Below are positions 46,157 through 57,270 of a stretch of 64,000 nucleotides of DNA, piece after piece. Source of the stretch: an uncultured Granulosicoccaceae bacterium (lineage in GTDB: Bacteria > Pseudomonadota > Gammaproteobacteria > Granulosicoccales > Granulosicoccaceae); NCBI GenBank assembly GCA_938006335.1, contig CALLMF010000002.1:62001-126000 (forward strand), written 5' to 3'. The position numbers and the translations under genes were made by a program. Within the stretch, counting starts at the first letter, position 1. Every line of letters starts with the position of its first letter. Under the pieces are notes generated by a model. The model was not told the origin of the DNA. It ran no database searches and saw nothing but the letters and a program-made list of their open reading frames with translations.

Positions 46157-47350
46157 ATGAAGTTGCAGGATCTCGACGTCTGGGTCGTCGGTAACCCTCC
46201 GCCACACCACGGCGGGCGGTATTTCATTTTTCTCCGTTTGCGAACTGCCTGTGGCATCGAAGGCGTTGGCGAGGTCTACACCGCCACCTTCGGTCCGGAC
46301 GTTGTTCGCGCCATGATCGAAGACGTGTTCACCAGGCACTTTGCCGGGCAGGACCCCTTCAATATCGAAACCCTGTGGCGGCGTGTGTACGGCAGTGGCT
46401 ACACCTTGCGCCCGGATGTCTCATTGGTGTCGGTACTGAGTGGTCTCGAGATGGCGTGCTGGGACATCATCGGCAAGGCGACCGACAAGCCCGTCCATGA
46501 ATTGCTCGGCGGACGCGTGCACGAGCGCTTGCGCACCTACACCTATATCTACCCGGGTGCAGACCAGGACGCTTCGTTGTACCACGATGCAGACGCCTCG
46601 GCCGATCGTGCGCTGCACTACGTTGAGCAAGGGTTCACTGCCTTGAAGTTTGATCCGGTTGATGCCTACACGGTGTTCGATGGGCGACAGCCCACCTTGA
46701 CGGAACTCGAGCGTGCGGAGACTTTTGTCAAGACACTACGTGCCGCTGTCGGTACCAGGGCCGATCTGTTGTTCGGCACACACGGGCAGTTCACGCCAAG
46801 CGGTGCGATTCGGCTGGCACGACGTATCGAGTGCGGCGATCCTCTATGGTTCGAAGAGCCGATACCACCCGAGAATCCTGAAGCCATGGCGCGGGTATCC
46901 CGTCAGACCACAATCCCGATCGCAACCGGTGAGCGGCTGGTGACGAAGCACGAGTTTGCCCGTGTGCTCGAAAGCGGGGCGGCGTCCATTCTGCAGATGG
47001 CGTTAGGTCGCGTAGGGGGCTTGCTGGAAGCGAAGAAGGTCGCAGGCATGGCAGAAACCCACCACGCCCAGATTGCACCTCATCTTTACTGCGGGCCGAT
47101 CGAAGGGGCGGCCAATGCGCAGCTGGCGGCCTGTACACCCAACTTTCTCATTCTTGAAAGCATCGAGCGCTGGGAGGGTTTTCACGCGGAGATTCTGGTC
47201 AAGCCGCTGGTCTGGGAGGAGGGCTACCTGGTTGTGCCCGATGCACCCGGTCTTGGCGTGGAGTTGGATGTTGCCGTTGCCGAAGCCCATCCCTACACCG
47301 GCAGCGCCTTGCATCTGGAGATGCAGCCCACGCCGGTACTACCGAGTTGA
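46157..47350 (+). CDS. Mandelate racemase/muconate lactonizing enzyme (enolase superfamily) protein
   Basis: 397 aa, galactonate-dehydratase-like subgroup: LSGLEMACWDIIGKATDKPVHELLGG, WFEEPIPPENPEAMARV (second metal Glu), PIATGERLVTKHEF (third metal Glu) and an APHLYCGPIEGAANAQL histidine. The first metal-ligand position, normally Asp in the xDFHG motif of galactonate dehydratase, reads GTHGQ here, so it appears to be Gly. It probably dehydrates or isomerises a sugar acid; the substrate is unknown. It lies 21 bp after the permease gene and overlaps the GMC oxidoreductase by four bases. Confidence 0.87.
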   Translation: MKLQDLDVWVVGNPPPHHGGRYFIFLRLRTACGIEGVGEVYTATFGPDVVRAMIEDVFTRHFAGQDPFNIETLWRRVYGSGYTLRPDVSLVSVLSGLEMACWDIIGKATDKPVHELLGGRVHERLRTYTYIYPGADQDASLYHDADASADRALHYVEQGFTALKFDPVDAYTVFDGRQPTLTELERAETFVKTLRAAVGTRADLLFGTHGQFTPSGAIRLARRIECGDPLWFEEPIPPENPEAMARVSRQTTIPIATGERLVTKHEFARVLESGAASILQMALGRVGGLLEAKKVAGMAETHHAQIAPHLYCGPIEGAANAQLAACTPNFLILESIERWEGFHAEILVKPLVWEEGYLVVPDAPGLGVELDVAVAEAHPYTGSALHLEMQPTPVLPS

Positions 47351-48990
47351 CGGGCGACGCCTGCGTTGTCGACTACATCGTCGTTGGCGCAGGGTCTGCG
47401 GGTTGCGCGCTCGCGCATCGCTTGAGCGAATGTGGTCGATATCGGGTGTTGCTGCTCGAAGCGGGTGGCTCCGATCGAACCCTGTCCTCGGGGTTCTGGA
47501 CACATCTACCGATCGGCTACGGCAAGACCTACTACGACCAACGCGTCAACTGGAAGTACGAAACCGAGCCCGAAGCTGGCCTGGGAGGCAAGACCTCCTA
47601 CTGGCCGCGTGGGCGGGTGCTCGGTGGGTCCAGTGCCATCAATGCGATGGTGTGGGTTCGAGGTCATCACGGTGACTTCGATGACTGGGGGCAGGTGGCT
47701 TCCGGTTGGCGCTGGGCGGACGTTGCGCCCGTGTTCAAGCGTCTCGAGAATTGGTCTGGGACAACACACGAGCTGCGCGGATCCAGCGGGCTGCAGCATG
47801 TATTTGATACTTCAGCGGACGTGCATCCCACGTGCACGGTGTACCTCAAGGCGGCCGAGCAAGCGGGCTACCCATTGGCGGCAGACTACAACGCCTCTGA
47901 CATGGAGGGCGCAGCGCTCTACCAGATCTCGACCTACAAGGGCCTGCGCGCATCGAGCGCTCGGAGCTACTTGCACACCGCGTCGGGCCGCAAGAATCTT
48001 GAGTACAAGACGCATGCAACAGTGACGGGGTTGACATGGGATGGCGCGCGGGTCTCCGGTGTTCGCTGGGAACGACAAGGGCAGCGTGTCAGTGCCCGCG
48101 CATCGCGAGAAGTCATTCTCGCAGCTGGTGCAGTCGCCTCGCCCTCAATCCTGCAACGAGCGGGTATCGGTGACCCCGAGTCACTTGCTCGACATGGCAT
48201 CGAGATCAAATACGCATCTCCTCACGTGGGGCAGCATCTCCAGGATCATCTGGGTACCGATGCGCTGTATCGCTCGCGCGTGCCGACACTGAACCAGGCG
48301 TTTTATCCCGTCACAGGCAAGTTGAAGGCGGCCTGGACGTTCGTGACGACTCGGCGGGGTCCACTATCGCTCAGCGTCAATCAGGCCGGAGGCTTCGTAC
48401 GCTCGGCCAGCACCGTTGATCGACCTGACCTGCAACTGTATTTCTCGCCACTCAGTTACACCCGGTCGCCTCCCGGGGTCCGACGTCTGGTCAGCCCGGA
48501 TTCCTTCCCGGGCTTTTTGCTCGGTTCCAACCCGTGTCGTCCAACGAGTCGCGGTGCGATAACGCTGCGTTCGGCGGATCCACACGCGCCACCGGTCATT
48601 CAACCTAATTATCTATCCACCGAACACGATCGCACGTTGACCCTTGCCGGTATGCGTGCGGTTCGCACCTTGGCTGAAACTCCGGCCTTTGCCGAGATCA
48701 TCAAGGACGAGATTCGTCCGGGTCTCGACTGTCAGTCGGATGACGAGATGATCGACTACATTCGCGACTGTGCCTGGACCGTATTCCACCCCTGCGGCAC
48801 GTGCCGCATGGGTGATGACGCTACCTCCGCGGTGGTCGATGCACGGCTGCGTGTGCATGGCGTACCAGGCCTGCGCGTGGCCGACGCCTCGATCTTTCCG
48901 AGCATCCCCTCGGGCAACACCAACGCGCCGGCGATCATGGTCGGGGAAAAAGCCTCTGATCTGATTCTTGAGGATGCCTCCATTTCCTGA
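47347..48990 (+). CDS. GMC-family FAD oxidoreductase (choline dehydrogenase-like)
   Basis: 547 aa. N-terminal FAD motif [23 protein letters not shown] signature 1 ([18 protein letters not shown]), signature 2 ([19 protein letters not shown]), and the C-terminal catalytic region [10 protein letters not shown] and [18 protein letters not shown]. It oxidises an alcohol or sugar. The start is TTG 47347, overlapping the enolase-family stop as TTGA; no ATG or GTG is available nearby. Its coupling to that gene and the importer suggests successive steps on the same imported compound. Confidence 0.9.
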   Translation: MTGDACVVDYIVVGAGSAGCALAHRLSECGRYRVLLLEAGGSDRTLSSGFWTHLPIGYGKTYYDQRVNWKYETEPEAGLGGKTSYWPRGRVLGGSSAINAMVWVRGHHGDFDDWGQVASGWRWADVAPVFKRLENWSGTTHELRGSSGLQHVFDTSADVHPTCTVYLKAAEQAGYPLAADYNASDMEGAALYQISTYKGLRASSARSYLHTASGRKNLEYKTHATVTGLTWDGARVSGVRWERQGQRVSARASREVILAAGAVASPSILQRAGIGDPESLARHGIEIKYASPHVGQHLQDHLGTDALYRSRVPTLNQAFYPVTGKLKAAWTFVTTRRGPLSLSVNQAGGFVRSASTVDRPDLQLYFSPLSYTRSPPGVRRLVSPDSFPGFLLGSNPCRPTSRGAITLRSADPHAPPVIQPNYLSTEHDRTLTLAGMRAVRTLAETPAFAEIIKDEIRPGLDCQSDDEMIDYIRDCAWTVFHPCGTCRMGDDATSAVVDARLRVHGVPGLRVADASIFPSIPSGNTNAPAIMVGEKASDLILEDASIS

Positions 48991-49127
48991 CGAGCTGGGC
49001 GCTGCCCTCACGTCTGTTTGCCGCGCCCGCAGCTCCTTAAGCACGTAGAATTCACCCCATAACCCCTGCGATAAGGCCCCCACAGGCCCCGTATTTTCAG
49101 GTTTTTCCTTCGAGTTCAATAACTTAG

Positions 49128-51638
<2,511 letters not shown>

Positions 51639-51642
<4 letters not shown>

Positions 51643-53894
51643 TGACAGCTCCGGTCATGCGCGATGTTCTGCTCATTGGCGGAGGCCATAGCCATGCATT
51701 GCTGATTCGGCAGTGGGCAATGAATCCCTTGCCGGGTGTCAGGCTGACCTTGGTGTCTGATGGGGTGCTGACACCGTATTCAGGGATGTTGCCTGGGCTT
51801 GTGGCTGGGCACTACACCGCTGATGAAGTGCACATCGATCTGTTTCGACTGTGCATGTTGGCAGGCGTGCGATTTATCAACACCCGCATGACGGCAATCG
51901 ATGTCGATGCAAAGCGAGTCGAGCTTGTGGACCGACCGTCGCTGTGTTTTGACGTGTTGTCGCTGGATACCGGTTCTACTCCCGATTTATCCGTACCAGG
52001 CGCCAGTGAGTACTCGACGCCCGTCAAACCGGTGCATGCCTTTCATGCCCGTTGGCAGATCATTCGACAACGCATTGAAGCTTCAGCATCAGACAAGCGT
52101 TGGGAGGTCGGTGTCGTGGGTTCCGGCGCTGGCGGTTTTGAAATCGCCATGGCGATGCGCCACGCACTACCTGCTGCCAGGGCTCAGGTGCATTGGTTTT
52201 TGCGTGGGGACAAACCCTTGTCGGGTCGCGCTGACAAAGTCAGGCAGCGCGCGCTTGATGAGGCGCTGCAAGCCGGCATTGTTGTACACCAAGATTTTGA
52301 TGTCGAGCGGGTATTGCCCGGTCCTTGCCTGCAGGCACGTGACGATAGGCGGCAGCCACTGGACGAGCTCCTGTGGTGCACGGGCGCTGTTGGGCCTGAC
52401 TGGGTTGTCGGGGCAGGCCTTGCGACTGATCAGCGTGGTTTTGTACTTACCGATGCGTATCTGCGCAGTGTCTCGCACCCGGAGGTGTTTGCCACAGGCG
52501 ACATCGGAACGCAACGCGACACTCCATCACCCAAGGCTGGCGTTTATGCCGTCCGACAAGCGCCGATCCTGTACGAGAACCTGCGGCGCTCGCTGCTGTC
52601 TCAACCGTTGCGCGTGTACCGACCGCAACATGATTTTCTGAGCCTCATGGCCCTGGGGCCGAAGCGGGCTATTGCGAGTCGCGGTCCTTTCATGTCGGTA
52701 GGGCGCTGGGTATGGCGCTGGAAAGACCGCATAGACCGACGATTCATGGATCGCATCCACGATGTTCCGCCGATGGGTAACAGGCCGCTCGGGGCGGTCG
52801 TCCACAAGGCGCTGCTGGATGAGTCCTTCAGTGATGCCGGGCCTCGGTGTAACGGCTGCGGCGCAAAGGTTGCGGCCAAGGTCCTGAACGCAAGTCTTGC
52901 GAATATCACTGCCAACGCCGACACACCCGGCATCCACCTTGGGCTGGACCACCGAGGTGACGCCGCCGCGTTCGATGCCGGTGATCAATGGGTGGTGCAG
53001 TCAGTGGATCAGCTCAGCGCACTGGTCGACGATCCGTGGTTGTTCACACGTATCGCTGTGAGGCATGCACTCGCTGATGTCTTGTCGCAAGGGGCACGCC
53101 CGCACAGCGCACAATTGATGTTGACCTTGCCGAGGGCCGCGCAATCGATTCATCAGCGGGAGCTCGATCTGATCATGGGCGGGGCGTCGTCTGCACTCGC
53201 CGAAGAGGGGCTGGCGTTGGTCGGTGGGCACACATCCGAAGGTGCCGAGCTGCAGGTTGGTCTGGTGGTGAATGGATTGATAGCACCGCATGGGCTACCC
53301 GATGTAACGACCTGTGTTCCGGGTGATCGTTTGCTGCTGACCCGCGGAATCGGCAGCGGTGTGTTGTTTGCGGCCGCCATGCGTGGTCGCGCTGCTGGCG
53401 TCACGCTTGCCGCAGCATTAAGGACGATGAGCGCATCACAGCGCGCCGTGGCCGATGTTCTGTTCGACCATCAGCCACGCGCGGTGACCGACGTGACGGG
53501 CTTCGGACTCGCTGGGCATTTGCAGCAATTGTTGGAAGGCAGCCAATGCCGTGCGCGCATTGATGTGTCTTGCATCCCCATGCTCGATGGGGCGTGGGAG
53601 CACGCGCGTCACGGCATCACCAGTAGTTTGTATGCATCCAACGCTGATGTACTGCAAGCCGTTGATTTGAGCGTTCGGCCCGATAATCTTGCGACCTGGC
53701 GGCATCTCGTTTGCGATCCTCAGACAGCCGGTGGGTTTCTGGCGGTATTGCCCGGTGATCGCGCTGACGATGCACTTGAGGTGATACGTGAACATGCCAG
53801 AGAAGCCGCGATCGTTGGATCGCTATGCGCGCAAGCTGAGCTTGCGGTTCATGTGTTTGAAGAAGCCACGACTGTCAATCGTTCCGAAAAATGA
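51639..53894 (+). CDS. selD: Flavoprotein-selenophosphate synthetase (SelD) fusion
   Basis: 751 aa. Residues ~1-375 are a pyridine-nucleotide/FAD oxidoreductase of the NADH-dehydrogenase type (FAD loop VLLIGGGHSHALL; NAD loop GVVGSGAGGFEIAMAM; ATGDIG). Residues ~400-745 are SelD: catalytic pair C407/K410 in RCNGCGAKV (Cys, not selenocysteine), the metal-site region LGLDHRGDAAAF, GGHTSEGAE, and DVTGFGLAGHLQQLL. It makes selenophosphate from selenide and ATP; the flavoprotein part may supply reduced selenium. Such fusions are known. It overlaps both selU and the flavin reductase gene (ATGA). Confidence 0.93.
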
Positions 53895-54523
53895 CCCATT
53901 CAGATGTACTAAGCCTTGATCGCGACGACATCGATGCGCTGGACAAGCGGCATAGAACCGCGCTGATCAACTCATTGAGTGGATTCAAGAGCGCGCATCT
54001 TGTCGGCAGTGCGGACGCGAACGGGCGATCCAATCTGTCGCTGGTGAGTTCGGTATTCCACGTTGGTGCGGCACCGCCGTTGCTCGGTATGCTCATCAGG
54101 CCGCATACCGTACCGCGGCATACCTTGGAGAATCTGCAGGCCTCTGGTCACTACACGCTCAACGGCATCAGCCGTCAGTTGGTGGATCAGGCGCACGCGG
54201 CGTCCGCACGTTTCCCGCGTGAGGTGTCCGAGTTTGCGGCTACCGGTCTGACCGAGTACCGAACGCCCGGACTTTCTGCGCCGTACGTGAAGGAGTCCCC
54301 ACTGCAGATCGGTCTCCAGCTCGTCGAGCAGCACACGCTGGCTGCGAACGGATGTGTACTGGTGGTCGGTGAGATAATCGAGCTGGCGCTGGCTCGCGAT
54401 ACGCGCGCCGAGGATGGGCATATCGACCTCACCGCGCTTGATCTGGTGACGATTGCCGGACTCGATGAGTATCTCGTGACCGATAGTCTGGGCCGCAAGC
54501 CGTACGCCAAGGCACCGAGCTGA
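53891..54523 (+). CDS. Flavin reductase-like FMN-binding protein
   Basis: 210 aa with the split-barrel flavin-reductase fold: KSAHLVGSADANGRSNLSLVSSVFHVGAAPPLLGMLIRP followed by HTLENLQASGHYTLNGI, then GEIIELAL. It probably binds FMN and may reduce it with NAD(P)H. It overlaps the stop of the flavoprotein-SelD fusion (ATGA), so it belongs to the argG-selU-selD transcript. A role in selenium reduction is only a contextual guess. It is convergent with the DUF3429 gene, 17 bp away. Confidence 0.85.
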   Translation: MTHSDVLSLDRDDIDALDKRHRTALINSLSGFKSAHLVGSADANGRSNLSLVSSVFHVGAAPPLLGMLIRPHTVPRHTLENLQASGHYTLNGISRQLVDQAHAASARFPREVSEFAATGLTEYRTPGLSAPYVKESPLQIGLQLVEQHTLAANGCVLVVGEIIELALARDTRAEDGHIDLTALDLVTIAGLDEYLVTDSLGRKPYAKAPS

Positions 54524-54540
54524 ATGTTGTCGTTTCGGGC

Positions 54541-55005
54541 TTACGCGTATGAAACGATCGCTATCAACAGCGACGTGATTGCGCCTGTGCTCAATACCGT
54601 GCGCAGCCGTCCATACCAGCGCGGTAGCGCGTCGTTGCCGGCAGCGACGCGATCGAGAAGGTACTGACCTGCCAATCCAACAATCAGCAAGATCAAGCCT
54701 GCGAGCCCGCCGAGCAGAAGCGCAAGCCACCCCACGATGCTCGGTGTGACGGACCATGCCAGAGGTCCTGGTGTGGCTAGCGCACGGTCGTCGCGTAGCA
54801 CCGCCCCCCAACGAACACCACCGAGAAAACTGAGAATGACTGCGCCATAAGCGAGCAGCGCGAACATCAATCGGTCGCTCCACGCGGGTGATGCGAGCCA
54901 CAGGGACAAGGCGGGCAGGACAAACGGAATGAGGCCTCCCAGCCCGAGATAGAGAGCAACCGGCGGAATGCCGTGACGGGTAGGCCTGTCGAGCTCCGAA
55001 GTCAC
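54541..55005 (-). CDS. DUF3429 membrane protein
   Basis: 154 aa with four to five membrane helices. ALYLGLGGLIPFVLPAL and AYGAVILSFLGGVRWG match the DUF3429 family. The function is unknown. The start is GTG 55005, overlapping the stop of the glutathione peroxidase gene (GTGA), so the two are cotranscribed. Confidence 0.82.
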   Translation of the reverse strand: MTSELDRPTRHGIPPVALYLGLGGLIPFVLPALSLWLASPAWSDRLMFALLAYGAVILSFLGGVRWGAVLRDDRALATPGPLAWSVTPSIVGWLALLLGGLAGLILLIVGLAGQYLLDRVAAGNDALPRWYGRLRTVLSTGAITSLLIAIVSYA

Positions 55006-55601
55006 AGCTCGTTCTCGATCGCTGCTGTCAACTCTGCCCCCAGGGGCCGAGTGGTTGAGCCAAAGCGTGCCAGTACCTCACCGTCCCGCGATATCAGGTA
55101 CTTGTTGAAGTTCCAGGTGGGCTCGCCGGCTCCGCTCGCCGCCAGTGCTTGAAAAACCGGATGAACGTCCTCTCCACGCACGGAGACCTTCTGGAACATC
55201 GGAAAATCGACGCCGTAGTTCAGCTCGCAGAACTCGGCAACCTCCTGCTCGGTGTCCAGCTCCTGGTTGAAGCCGTCTGACGGAAAACCGAGCACAGCGA
55301 ACCCCTGGTCCGCGTAGCGTTCATGCAGGTCGTTGAGGCCGGTGAACTGCGGCGTGAATCCGCAGTTGCTGGCAGTATTGACCACCAGGAGCACACTCCC
55401 GGCGAACTCGTCGCAGAGCGCGTTCTCTTCGCTGCCCATGAGCGGACGCACCGGGATGGAGAGTACGGCGGCGCAATCCTCACCAGAATGGTGGCCGGCG
55501 CTCGCGGGTGCGTCGTCGGTGGCCTGTGCGGTTGATACCATCATCACGCTGCCCAGCAAAGCGACAAGCACAGGAGTCCTCAGGGGGTCGTATTTACGCA
55601 T
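55002..55601 (-). CDS. Exported glutathione peroxidase-family protein (Cys type)
   Basis: 199 aa with a signal peptide (hydrophobic core TPVLVALLGSVMMVSTAQA), so periplasmic. The GPx core is present: NTASNCGFTPQF with the peroxidatic cysteine (TGC codon, not Sec), the GFPSDGFNQE segment and WNFNKYLI. It reduces peroxides, most probably with thioredoxin-like donors. Odd point: its ATG (CAT at 55599-55601) overlaps the ATG of the divergent FAN1-like gene at 55600, so each promoter must lie within the other gene. Confidence 0.88.
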   Translation of the reverse strand: MRKYDPLRTPVLVALLGSVMMVSTAQATDDAPASAGHHSGEDCAAVLSIPVRPLMGSEENALCDEFAGSVLLVVNTASNCGFTPQFTGLNDLHERYADQGFAVLGFPSDGFNQELDTEQEVAEFCELNYGVDFPMFQKVSVRGEDVHPVFQALAASGAGEPTWNFNKYLISRDGEVLARFGSTTRPLGAELTAAIENEL

Positions 55602-57270
55602 GGTTGTGATCGATTCTGAAGCAGAAGTATCAGCCTTGCAGCATAGCCGCGACCGGGCAGAAACGGCGCTGCCTGATGACTATTACGTACAAGCCTTCAA
55701 GGTGGTGCTCGATACGGTAATGGCGGGCTCCGCCGACCTGCTGCGCCCGGCCGAGCTCGAGTGGGTAGACCGCTTCGCTGGTCTGTCAGACGGGGCGCGT
55801 CGTCTGTATGTGCGATTGATACAGCGTCGGGCAACGACTTTCCGGCTTGGACGGCTCACGTACGAGGACATTCCCGACATCGCGGGTGCGGCAGCTGAGC
55901 TGGTACGGGCCGATCTTGCCAATGACCAGGCTCCGGACACCATGGAAGCGCTTGTCAGTGCCTTCACGCTCGCCGAACTCGACGCCTTGCTTCCACTTGC
56001 AGGGCCTCGGGCGCGCCGCCGTGCGCAACGTGTTGCCCGGTTGGTCAAGGACCATAAGGCCGAGGATCGCGACGCTCTGGCAACTGCCGATCACTGGCTG
56101 AGCATCCACGGGTATGAGCACTTCGTGGTTTTCCGACTGTGCTTTTTCGGCAATCTGCGTCAGGATCTCTCCGAGTTCGTAACGACAGCACTTGGAAACA
56201 ATCGCTACGTTGAGGTACCGCAGAGTGCAAACAGTCGGTACTTCCAGTCGCGCTCCCAGCTCGATGCACACTTGAGGTACTACGAGTGCGATTTCCTGTT
56301 TGAGCAAGCGCTCCCTCAAGACCTTGATACCTTGCGCCAGCACGTCGATGCGTTACCCCAGCATCGCGAGGGTGATCAACTCCTTGCGCGCCGCCTGGAC
56401 AGGCTAGGTATCGCCATGGCCTGCGCCTTCGAGCGATTGGGTGACGATGCCGAGGCGGAGAAGCTGTATCTGAACTGTCACCATGCGCCAGCGCGTGAAC
56501 GTCGCGTTCGTTTACTGCAACGCAACGATAGACATGATGAGGCGCGCACGTTGTTGACAATGATGCATGAAGCGCCGGCGTGTGAGGCCGAGCGTGACTT
56601 TGCGGCCCGTCATCTCAATCCTCGGCAACGTGAGAGCAAGGCGTTTCGTCCGCGCAGTACCACCCTGGTGCTGCCGGAGACGGACACGCGGGTGGAATCG
56701 GCTGCAGCGCGTTACTTTGCTCGGCGCGGCAGCTGTCACTGGGTCGAGAACCGCTTGTTCTCGACAGTATTGGGCTTGTGGATCTGGGACATCGTTTTCA
56801 TGCCGGTGCGTGGAGCATTTTTCAACCCGTTTCAAAGTGCGCCCGCTGATTTTCGGGAACGAGGTTTTCGACGTGCTCGCGCGGATGCCTTGAAGCAGCG
56901 TTTTGCCGAACTCGATGACGCAACCGCATTCGAGCAACGCGTTCGTTCCACGCTGCGGCAGCAAATAGGCATCAGCAACCCGTTGGTGAGCTGGGGTCTG
57001 GCAGACTCACCGGTTCTGGATAGCGCGTTAGAGCGTATTCCTCGCCTGGCCTTCGGGGCCGTGTTTGATCGCATGCTGGACGATCCTGGCGAGCACACTA
57101 CGGGCTTTCCTGACCTTGTCCACTTTCCCGAAGAGGGAGGTTACGAACTCATTGAGATCAAGGGCCCGGGGGACGCACTGCAGGCCAACCAGCGACGTTG
57201 GTTCCGCTATTTTGATGAGCACGGGCTGCCGGCACGCGTGGTGAAACTGCGTTGGGCGGCCAAGACATGA
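55600..57270 (+). CDS. FAN1-like VRR-NUC structure-specific nuclease
   Basis: 556 aa, the size of bacterial FAN1. The C-terminal VRR-NUC nuclease has its acidic/lysine residues in GFPDLVHF (D505) and ELIEIKGPGD (E519, K521), then QRRWFRYF. The N-terminal ~100-300 contains the FAN1 helical DNA-binding and TPR-like regions (RLYVRLIQRRATTFRLGRLTY; FERLGDDAEAEKLYLNC). Relatives cleave 5' flaps and unhook interstrand crosslinks. ATG 55600 is used; it overlaps the start codon of the divergent GPx gene. GTG 55606 is an alternative. The stop overlaps the helicase start (ATGA). Confidence 0.9.
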   Translation: MVVIDSEAEVSALQHSRDRAETALPDDYYVQAFKVVLDTVMAGSADLLRPAELEWVDRFAGLSDGARRLYVRLIQRRATTFRLGRLTYEDIPDIAGAAAELVRADLANDQAPDTMEALVSAFTLAELDALLPLAGPRARRRAQRVARLVKDHKAEDRDALATADHWLSIHGYEHFVVFRLCFFGNLRQDLSEFVTTALGNNRYVEVPQSANSRYFQSRSQLDAHLRYYECDFLFEQALPQDLDTLRQHVDALPQHREGDQLLARRLDRLGIAMACAFERLGDDAEAEKLYLNCHHAPARERRVRLLQRNDRHDEARTLLTMMHEAPACEAERDFAARHLNPRQRESKAFRPRSTTLVLPETDTRVESAAARYFARRGSCHWVENRLFSTVLGLWIWDIVFMPVRGAFFNPFQSAPADFRERGFRRARADALKQRFAELDDATAFEQRVRSTLRQQIGISNPLVSWGLADSPVLDSALERIPRLAFGAVFDRMLDDPGEHTTGFPDLVHFPEEGGYELIEIKGPGDALQANQRRWFRYFDEHGLPARVVKLRWAAKT

